DNA from: Sphingobium sp. C100
GTDB taxonomy: Bacteria > Pseudomonadota > Alphaproteobacteria > Sphingomonadales > Sphingomonadaceae
Reading direction: 5' to 3'
Length of the DNA: 58,102 bases
Assembly: GCF_000508185.1 (NCBI RefSeq)
Contig: NZ_AYOY01000136.1
Location: 1-58,102 of the forward strand
How positions within the stretch are numbered: the stretch's first letter is position 1; each line of letters opens with the position of its first letter. This document shows positions 49,199 to 55,976 of this stretch, in pieces. A program made the translations under genes and the position numbers. The notes below the pieces were generated by a model, which saw nothing but the letters and a program-made list of their open reading frames with translations, ran no database searches and was not told where the DNA came from.

Positions 49199-52173
49199 TC
49201 CATCCCCGCCGCCTCAAGGGCACGCCCACCAATCTCGCGCGGTACTACACGATCGGCGACTACTATTCGAAAGGGAGCGACGAACACAGCGAATGGGGCG
49301 GCAAGCTCGCCGCCGAACTGGGGCTCGAGGGCAAGGTCGATCCCGCCCGGTTCGAAGAACTGCTGTCAGGCAAGGTCGGCGACCAGCAGCTCGGCCGCCG
49401 CCGCAAGGAAGGTGTCCAACACCATCCTGGCTGGGATTTCGCCGTCAACGCCCCCAAGTCGGTCTCGATCATGGCGCTCGTGCATGGCGATGAACGGATC
49501 GTCGCCGCCCACGAGCGAGCGGTGGGAGTGGCCATCTCCTATCTTGAGGAGAATGCCGAGCTGCGCCGCCGGGTCGAGGGCGAGATCGTCCACGAGACCA
49601 CCGGCCGCCTGCTGTTCGCGCGGTTCACCGAACATAGCAGCCGGGAACTGGACCCCCATCTTCATACCCATGTCGTCGTCATGAACATGACGAATACGGC
49701 CCACGGCGAAAAGATCGTCAGCCTCGAAACCCGCGCCATGTTCACCGAGCAGATGGTCGCGGGCCAGGTCTATCGCAACGAGCTGGCCTATTCCCTGCGA
49801 GAGATCGGCTACGAGGTCGAGTTCGATCCCAGGCGCGGCCTGTTCGAGATCCGAGGCGTCCCCGAAGCGATGGTGCGCGACATGTCCCAGCGCGCCGAAC
49901 AGATCGAGGCGCACGCCAGGGAGCATGGGCACGTCGGGCAAGCCCAGCGCGCGAAGTCCTTCTACGCCACGCGCCGGGCCAAGGAGAAGGTGGGGCTCGA
50001 CGACCTCCATGCCCGTTGGACCGATCGCGCACGTCCCTGGCAGGCGGAGATCGACCGTGTCTCTGAACAGGTGCGTGAAAAGGGTGAACAATCGATCATC
50101 CCAGATCCCAGAACCGCCGCCCGCGCGGTGCTGTTTGGCATCCGCCAGACGGAAACGCACGAGGCGGTCAACAATCTTGGTCGCTACTATCGCACCGCGC
50201 TTGCCTCCCATGTCGGTGAAGTCCGGCTCGGCGAGGTGCGCCCCCTGGTCGCGGAGCAAGAAGCCAGGATAAAGCTCCTGCGCACGATCCGGCAAACAGG
50301 CGACCAGACCCTGCTGAAGGGGCGGACCAGCCTGCGTACCGTCCGGCTGGAACTGGCGCTGTCCGAACATTTGTCCCTCGCCATGGGAGATGCCGCGCCT
50401 GCGGCCACGCCGGAACGCCTGGTTGAAGCCGCGCGCGCCGCCGGTCTTACCGAGGCGCAGAGCGCCGCCCTGAACGGGATCGCGCTGGGCACGGACCGGT
50501 TGGTGGCCATCCAGGGGGTCGCGGGGTCCGGAAAATCCACGCTGGTAGGCGCGCTGGTGCAAGCCGTTCGGCCAGACCGGGAGGTAATTGCACTGGCACC
50601 GACATCGTCGGCGGCGGCCGATCTGGGTGCCAAGGCCCGGATCGAATCCCGAACGGTCGCGGACCTGCTCGCGACCGGCGGCCGCGACATCACCGACCGC
50701 CATATCCTCGTCCTCGACGAAGCGGGGCAGCTCGGCAACCGCCAGGCCATGCGCATGCTTGAGATCAGCCGGCATACCGGTGCGCTGTTGATTCTCATCG
50801 GCGACACCAAGCAGACGGGCGCGATCGAGCAAGGCAAGGCTTTCTGGCTTCTGCAGAAGCTCGGGATGCCAACCAACCTGCTGACCGAGTCAAGGCGTCA
50901 GGAAACCGATGCGATGAAGGATGCGGTCTCCCTGGCGCGCAAGGGAGACTACGCCGCCTCGCTCGGCGCGCTCGATCGCGTCACCACGGCGGCGACCAGC
51001 GAAGATCTGGCGAAGGATATGGTCGCGGCCTGGACCCGGCTCAAACCGTCAGGACGTGCCGCCACCAATATCCTCGTGCTCGACAACGCCACCCGCCTCA
51101 TCGTCAACAGCCAGATCCGCGAAGTTCTGAAACGTGAGGGGGCCGTCGCTGCCGAGGACCGGCGGTTGGAAGTGCTGACGCCCTCCGGCATGTCGGATCA
51201 GGAGAAGCACTTCGCGCGCTTTTATTCGGGCGGACAGGTCGTCATGTTCAGCCGCGACAATGCGGGCCTCGGGATCGCTCGCGATGCCGAATATCGCGTC
51301 GTCGGCACTGGCCGAGACAGCAAGGGCCGACAGGTCGTTCGCCTTGTCGATCAGAACGGCCGGACCATCGCGTGGAATCCACGTCTCGGCAAAGCCGGCC
51401 ACGTCAACGTGTTCATGGCGGAACAGCGCGACCTTGCCGAGGGCGACCGCATTCAGTGGCGCCTGGTCAACAAGGACCTTGGCCTCAAAAACGCCGAGCG
51501 CGGAACGGTCCAAAAGCTCGACGGAATGGTAGCGACGATCCGGTGGGATCGCGACAAGCGGGTGGAAACAGTTGACCTCGGCATCCACAAGACCTGGGAC
51601 CATGGTTACGCGGAGACCGTCTATTCCGCACAGTCCAAAACCTATGCCCGCGTCTATGTGCTGGCGCCTGTCGAATCCGGGCTCGTCAACGGCCAGAACT
51701 ACTACACCGCGATTACCCGCGCCCAATATGGCGTGAAGCTCTGGACCGAGAGCCAGGAGCGGCTCGCCGCGAAACTGGCCTCGCGCTCCGGCGAAAAGAC
51801 ATCGTCGATCGAGGGCCTCGGACGCCTGCGGACAGACAGCCATCGCGTGCGCGGGACTCGCCACAAAGATCGTCTCGATGAAGCGCGGCGAAGCAACGCC
51901 GAGAAACGAGATGTTCGCCTCTCGGAGCGCGAAGAGCGCGAACGGCAGACCCGCGAACGCGCCAACCGGGAGCCGCGCGGCATCGGCGAAATCCTTGCCA
52001 ATCGTGCCCATGAAGGCGCGACCGCGCTCGATCGCTTCCTGCGCGGGACCCTCTCGCGCGGCCAGGACCAGGGCTCGGCTCGCACCGACACTTCCGAACG
52101 CACCGATCCCGCACCGCACACGCCGCAGCCCCAACCCGACCATGGTCATGACCATGGCGGGCATGACCGATAG
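49195..52173 (+). CDS. MobF-family conjugative relaxase-helicase (TrwC/TraI-like)
   Basis: A 992-residue relaxase that nicks oriT and unwinds the transferred strand. The relaxase domain (about 1-300) shows catalytic tyrosines Y17-Y18 (with Y23-Y24), DFAVNAPKSVS at 81-91, and the three-histidine metal site HLHTH at 155-159. A helicase follows: Walker A GVAGSGKST at 441-449, LVLDEAGQLG (motif II), and ITRAQYGVKLW late in the protein. The C-terminal 150 residues are charged, ending in a His/Asp-rich HGHDHGGHD. The length suits MobF (about 970-1750). It overlaps traD by ATGA. It appears intact. Confidence 0.95.
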   Translation: MIHPRRLKGTPTNLARYYTIGDYYSKGSDEHSEWGGKLAAELGLEGKVDPARFEELLSGKVGDQQLGRRRKEGVQHHPGWDFAVNAPKSVSIMALVHGDERIVAAHERAVGVAISYLEENAELRRRVEGEIVHETTGRLLFARFTEHSSRELDPHLHTHVVVMNMTNTAHGEKIVSLETRAMFTEQMVAGQVYRNELAYSLREIGYEVEFDPRRGLFEIRGVPEAMVRDMSQRAEQIEAHAREHGHVGQAQRAKSFYATRRAKEKVGLDDLHARWTDRARPWQAEIDRVSEQVREKGEQSIIPDPRTAARAVLFGIRQTETHEAVNNLGRYYRTALASHVGEVRLGEVRPLVAEQEARIKLLRTIRQTGDQTLLKGRTSLRTVRLELALSEHLSLAMGDAAPAATPERLVEAARAAGLTEAQSAALNGIALGTDRLVAIQGVAGSGKSTLVGALVQAVRPDREVIALAPTSSAAADLGAKARIESRTVADLLATGGRDITDRHILVLDEAGQLGNRQAMRMLEISRHTGALLILIGDTKQTGAIEQGKAFWLLQKLGMPTNLLTESRRQETDAMKDAVSLARKGDYAASLGALDRVTTAATSEDLAKDMVAAWTRLKPSGRAATNILVLDNATRLIVNSQIREVLKREGAVAAEDRRLEVLTPSGMSDQEKHFARFYSGGQVVMFSRDNAGLGIARDAEYRVVGTGRDSKGRQVVRLVDQNGRTIAWNPRLGKAGHVNVFMAEQRDLAEGDRIQWRLVNKDLGLKNAERGTVQKLDGMVATIRWDRDKRVETVDLGIHKTWDHGYAETVYSAQSKTYARVYVLAPVESGLVNGQNYYTAITRAQYGVKLWTESQERLAAKLASRSGEKTSSIEGLGRLRTDSHRVRGTRHKDRLDEARRSNAEKRDVRLSEREERERQTRERANREPRGIGEILANRAHEGATALDRFLRGTLSRGQDQGSARTDTSERTDPAPHTPQPQPDHGHDHGGHDR

Positions 52174-52181
52174 GAACTCCC

Positions 52182-52790
52182 ATGACCATGACGCAGTCCT
52201 TGTTGATCCTCGCACTCGTCGCTGCTTTTTTGCTGGTCTACCGGCATTATCGCGCACCGATCCGGCATCGCTGGCGCCGACGACAGGCCAGGGAAATGCT
52301 CAAGCAATTTTGCGGACGCGACCGTGATCAGCCCGCCGTCCTGCACTTTTCCCGTCTGCGCGGGATGGATGCCCTCGCGTTCGAGGAGCTGCTGCTCGAA
52401 GCGTTCGAGCGCCGCGGGTTCCGGGTCATCCGAAATCATCGGTATAGCGGTGACGGCGGCATCGACGGGCAGGTCGTGATCGCCGGCCGCACCTGGCTCA
52501 TACAGGCGAAGCGCTACGCAAGCGCCATTCGGCCCGAGCATGTCCGCGACTTCGCGGCGCTCTGTTCGCGGCATGGCCAACCCGGACTGTTCATACATAC
52601 TGGCCGCACCGGTGGGCAGAGCAGAGAGGCGCTCGCGGGCCTCACGGACATCGAAATCATTTCCGGACAGAGGCTGCTTGCACTCTTGACTGGTGCACCC
52701 TTTGCGGTCCCGAGCCGGACGAGCAGCGGACCGTCGGAACGCCACATGCTCGGTGGGTCGCGGCCGCGAGATCGTGGGTGGTCATCATGA
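52182..52790 (+). CDS. Membrane-anchored Mrr-like restriction endonuclease domain protein
   Basis: A 202-residue protein with one N-terminal transmembrane helix (about 5-22, SLLILALVAAFLLVYRHY) and a Mrr-cat nuclease domain (about 60-165). The catalytic set is visible: E69/E73 region, D91 and D95 in SGDGGIDGQV, and the Q108-x-K110 motif in WLIQAKRY. It lies eight bases after the relaxase stop and overlaps the transglycosylase start by ATGA. Membrane-tethered Mrr domains beside transfer genes might process DNA near the channel or act in entry exclusion or defence. This is inference. Confidence 0.85.
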   Translation: MTMTQSLLILALVAAFLLVYRHYRAPIRHRWRRRQAREMLKQFCGRDRDQPAVLHFSRLRGMDALAFEELLLEAFERRGFRVIRNHRYSGDGGIDGQVVIAGRTWLIQAKRYASAIRPEHVRDFAALCSRHGQPGLFIHTGRTGGQSREALAGLTDIEIISGQRLLALLTGAPFAVPSRTSSGPSERHMLGGSRPRDRGWSS

Positions 52791-53290
52791 GCGCCCGTCG
52801 CCAGCATCGCCCATTCTGGCTGCTATTCTATGCCGTGATGGCATTTGTAGTTGCTCCCACCGAAGCGACAGCAAAATCCTCCAGAGAAGATGACGTCCAC
52901 ATCGGGCGCTGCATCAAGGCGGCCGCGCGGGGCCGGCCATGGCTCGAACAAACGCTATGGGGCCTGCGCGACCAGGAAGCGGGATGGCTGGGCGCCGAGA
53001 TCACCAACAGCAACGGCAGCCATGATCTCGGGCCGTTGCAGATCAATAGCTGGTGGGTGCCGCGCTTTGCCCGGCTGCTCGGCCGTGAAGAGCGACACAT
53101 CCGCCACTGGTTGCGCTACGATCCGTGCTTCAATGCCGAGGCCGCACGCTGGATATTTCTCGCGGCTTTGGAGCAGACCGGCGACTATTGGAAAGCGGTC
53201 GGCGTCTATCACAGCCCGACGCCTTGGAGGCAGCGACGCTATGCCCTGCTGGTCGCGGGACATATGCGCGAGCGGTTTAATAGACGGTAA
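52787..53290 (+). CDS. Lytic transglycosylase (VirB1/TrbN-like)
   Basis: A 167-residue exported SLT-type transglycosylase that opens peptidoglycan for the conjugation apparatus. ATG 52787 overlaps the nuclease stop by ATGA. The signal peptide is residues 1-29 (MSARRQHRPFWLLFYAVMAF). The catalytic Glu is E64 in LRDQEAGWLG, and the family motif is DLGPLQIN at 80-87. NAEAARWIF and YHSPTP further on fit the fold. Length is normal for plasmid-borne VirB1-like enzymes. Confidence 0.9.
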   Translation: MSARRQHRPFWLLFYAVMAFVVAPTEATAKSSREDDVHIGRCIKAAARGRPWLEQTLWGLRDQEAGWLGAEITNSNGSHDLGPLQINSWWVPRFARLLGREERHIRHWLRYDPCFNAEAARWIFLAALEQTGDYWKAVGVYHSPTPWRQRRYALLVAGHMRERFNRR

Positions 53291-53364
53291 GGAACAGGCT
53301 CGACATAATTGAGATGTACGCCCGGCGATACCACTCCACTTTAAGCGCGCCAAAGAAGAAACCG

Positions 53365-54213
53365 ATGACCGACCGCTCCCTGTTCCGATTCAGCCCGGAG
53401 GACGACTTTCCGCCCTTTCCCAGTGAATCGGCGCAGCGCCAGAGCCATGGTCTTGCCTCCTTACTGTCCATCCTGATCGAGGCTGCGCGATGCAACGTCA
53501 TCGACGCGCCAGGCAAGGCGCCGGATGATCCCTCGATCGTCGATGAGTTCGGCCGGCTGGTCGAAGCGGCACACGGCTTCGAGATCGCGCCTGGTGTTCG
53601 CTTGGTCGACCATTTCTGGACCCATGGCGAGCCGTTTCGACGCGGCGAAGTCGCCGAGCGGCTGCGCGATAGTAGCAAGCATTCTGCCATGTCTGTCGAT
53701 GGTTTCCTGGCGCTCTACGGAACCGACGTGGAGAGCCCGATACTATACGGCCCCAATATGATGCCCTTTCGGGTCAGGCAGGCGATCGAGATGCCATCAG
53801 GTATTCCTGGCCCATTCCTTGTTCTGGTCGGATGTCGATTAGCGCTTGACGGGTGCGCTGAAGCCCCACTCGCATACGCCCAGCCGATCTTCCATGGTCG
53901 CCGGTTCATGCCGGTGGCGTCCGAGCTGGAACGCGACGTTCTCCGGGCACTGGCGCAGCTTCAGGTGGCGCTCGACGCGCAGGGGGTTGATTGCAGGATC
54001 GAGCGCGTCATCGGGAAACCCGCCCGCCGAGATGCACCGACAATCGAATTGACCATTTCCCGGCAAGACAGCGTCATCCGCACGGTGCGGTTCGCGGTCC
54101 ACGCCGATGAGACCATGGCGCCACCCTCCCGTGAGATCGGTTTTATCGTGACACCAGCGACATGGGCGGATGGTGGCTTTGTCACCTGGCTGGAACGGAC
54201 GATCGTGCGATAG
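53365..54213 (+). CDS. Hypothetical protein of the transfer region
   Basis: A 282-residue protein from ATG 53365 (MTDRSLFRFSPEDDFPPFPS); the frame is open to ATG 53314, where a 17-residue extension is less convincing. It has a helical N-terminal half (SLLSILIEAARCNVIDAPG), then PILYGPNMMPFRVRQAIEMP, ELERDVLRALAQLQVAL and a strand-rich C-terminus. No signal peptide or membrane helix is seen. I do not recognise the family. It lies between the transglycosylase and the toxin-antitoxin pair. Confidence 0.7.
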   Translation: MTDRSLFRFSPEDDFPPFPSESAQRQSHGLASLLSILIEAARCNVIDAPGKAPDDPSIVDEFGRLVEAAHGFEIAPGVRLVDHFWTHGEPFRRGEVAERLRDSSKHSAMSVDGFLALYGTDVESPILYGPNMMPFRVRQAIEMPSGIPGPFLVLVGCRLALDGCAEAPLAYAQPIFHGRRFMPVASELERDVLRALAQLQVALDAQGVDCRIERVIGKPARRDAPTIELTISRQDSVIRTVRFAVHADETMAPPSREIGFIVTPATWADGGFVTWLERTIVR

Positions 54214-54229
54214 CGCATCAGCCTCCATC

Positions 54230-54257
54230 TGGACAACTTGTGCAGATTATCTATATT
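54230..54257 (+). promoter_or_regulatory. Candidate promoter of the toxin-antitoxin operon
   Basis: TGGACA (54230-54235) and TATATT (54252-54257) stand 16 bases apart, 20 bases before the antitoxin start. Confidence 0.5.
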
Positions 54258-54276
54258 GGGCAGAAAGGATGTGCCC

Positions 54277-54894
54277 ATGACTCACGCAACGCTCAGAACC
54301 CGCCGCGACGCTGTTGAAGCAGTCACGGAACTATTCCAGCAAAAGGTCGGCGCGGCCAGCATGGTGGCGCTCAGGGAACTGGCGGCGGCCCTCCAACGGC
54401 CGAGCCCGGTTGGCGATACGCTCGCGCGTGCGGTGGTTTCCATTCTCGACGAGACGCCTGCCGCGCGCAAGCTCCCTGGGAGCGGGCTCGGTGAAGTGTT
54501 GTCCCAGACCGATGCTGACGCACGGCTCGACACACTGACGGTCGATGACGAGAACGATGAATGGGCCGCTACCGAATTGCTGGGCGCCGGCGAGACGGCC
54601 GCACGGCTGGGTATCGCGCGAGCCTCCCTCGATAACTGGCGGCGCGCTCACAAGATTCTCGCCTTTCGAAAGGGCGTGCGCAATTTCGTCTATCCGGCGC
54701 GTCAGTTCGCGCGCCAGGGGCCGCTTGAAGGTCTCGATCGAGTGCGCCAGCACTTCGATGCCGACGACACGGCATGGGAGTGGCTGGTGACGCCGAACCG
54801 GTTCACTGGCGGCATCGAGCCGATCGAATGGCTGCGCAAGGGCAAGGTCGATGACGTTGCGCACGCGGCCGAAGGCGCGCTTGATTACCAGTGA
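54277..54894 (+). CDS. Xre/MbcA/ParS-type antitoxin
   Basis: A 205-residue protein from ATG 54277 (MTHATLRTRRDAV; AAGGA upstream). The C-terminal part (about 100-205) has the layout of Xre/MbcA/ParS antitoxins: a helix-turn-helix-like LLGAGETAARLGIARASLDN, WRRAHKILAFRKGVRNFVYP and the toxin-binding domain that follows (FDADDTAWEWLVTPNRFTGG, IEPIEWLRKGK). It is coupled to the RES toxin gene by a GTGA overlap. It should bind the toxin and repress its own promoter at 54230. Confidence 0.85.
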   Translation: MTHATLRTRRDAVEAVTELFQQKVGAASMVALRELAAALQRPSPVGDTLARAVVSILDETPAARKLPGSGLGEVLSQTDADARLDTLTVDDENDEWAATELLGAGETAARLGIARASLDNWRRAHKILAFRKGVRNFVYPARQFARQGPLEGLDRVRQHFDADDTAWEWLVTPNRFTGGIEPIEWLRKGKVDDVAHAAEGALDYQ

Positions 54895-55484
54895 AACTCG
54901 ACCTGTCGCGTATAGCGGCGCGGACCGCACCGCTGGATCTGAATGCCTGGCCGCGTATTTTCCCGGCCAGGCATCGCACGACGCCAACCGAGGCTGGGTT
55001 CGGCTCGAGCCGCTTCTCCAGCCCGAACGATCAGTTTCGTGTGCTTTATGCGGCGCAGAGTTTCCGAACTGCCTTTGCCGAGGCCGTCGTGCGCGATCGG
55101 TTTGTCGGAAAGCAGCGGCGGTTTCTCTACCGCCCCTATCTGGAGGAGCTTGTCGCGACGCAGATCAATACCATCCATCCACTCACATTGGTCGATCTCA
55201 GCGGGCCGGCGGCGTATGAAATGGGCGTCGATACCGATGCCAAGGGCGCACGAGCCCACCTTACCGGTCAGCGGTTCGCCGAGGCGCTGTACAAACAGAC
55301 CAAAGCCGATGGCATTCTGTTTTCTTCGCGCCTGACGAACTTGCCTGCTGTGGCCATCTTCGATCGCGCATTTGGGAAGATTGCGGGCTCGTCTTCGGTG
55401 GATCTTCTTCGTCTCGCGGCAACCGCTGACGAAGTCGCTTGCTTGGGTATAACAATCAGGCGCCGTGCAATTAGAAGTAGTTAA
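54891..55484 (+). CDS. RES-domain toxin (NAD+ phosphorylase family)
   Basis: A 197-residue RES protein starting at GTG 54891, overlapping the antitoxin stop. Typical RES elements are present: the arginine in FGSSRFSSPNDQFRVLYAAQ, AFAEAVVRD with the conserved Glu near 64, and the serine-bearing GILFSSRLTN near 140. RES toxins such as MbcT degrade NAD+ and stop growth. With the antitoxin it forms an addiction module that would stabilise the conjugative element. Confidence 0.87.
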   Translation: MKLDLSRIAARTAPLDLNAWPRIFPARHRTTPTEAGFGSSRFSSPNDQFRVLYAAQSFRTAFAEAVVRDRFVGKQRRFLYRPYLEELVATQINTIHPLTLVDLSGPAAYEMGVDTDAKGARAHLTGQRFAEALYKQTKADGILFSSRLTNLPAVAIFDRAFGKIAGSSSVDLLRLAATADEVACLGITIRRRAIRSS

Positions 55485-55547
55485 GGAACTGGGATTGCTA
55501 TTTATTTTTTCGGGTGATGCGATATATTCACGCGGAAGGAATTTGGC

Positions 55548-55976
55548 ATGATCTCGATTTCGTCAACCAATGATCAATCTGCAAAAACCGCTGGGAATGC
55601 CCACCTATCGGCTTCCGATTGGCTCTGGAGGCCTTGGTACGCCAAGCTCTGGTGGTCTGCGATACCGATCTGGTGGGCGGGGATGTCCGTAGCCTCGGCG
55701 TTCGAGCCGCTATCCCGCTTCTACGACAGTGCCGCGGCGGGCTTTCTCAACGTCCTGTTTTTTCCGATGACGGCGCTGATGATCCTTGGGGTCGGCTATG
55801 TCCGGCACTGGCTGGATGGCTTTGTGCGGCCCGGCGCTTCAACGACGGCTGATTCGGTCGGCATGGACGCAGTTCGTCAGCGCGATTTCTATCGTGTTGA
55901 CCCATCTGTCGACATCTTTGATCCAAGATCAGGGACAATATACATCGGCAATTCGGAGAACGAGACGCACGGCTAG
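55548..55976 (+). CDS. Two-helix membrane protein convergent with traG
   Basis: A 142-residue membrane protein (MISISSTNDQSAKTAGNAHL) preceded by GGAAGGAATTTGGC and an A/T-rich stretch with a possible TATATT box near 55520. Two transmembrane segments are predicted by eye: about 32-52 (AKLWWSAIPIWWAGMSVASA) and 64-86 (AGFLNVLFFPMTALMILGVG). The C-terminal tail is polar. Its stop codon shares CTAG with the convergent traG stop. Probably a conjugation-linked inner-membrane protein; the family is not recognised. Confidence 0.7.
   Translation: MISISSTNDQSAKTAGNAHLSASDWLWRPWYAKLWWSAIPIWWAGMSVASAFEPLSRFYDSAAAGFLNVLFFPMTALMILGVGYVRHWLDGFVRPGASTTADSVGMDAVRQRDFYRVDPSVDIFDPRSGTIYIGNSENETHG

Noticed and set aside
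49366..50832. 488-codon minus-strand frame
   Set aside because: Antisense to the relaxase, whose catalytic motifs are intact.
51049..52257. 402-codon minus-strand frame
   Set aside because: Antisense to the helicase part and end of the relaxase gene; no start signal or domain.
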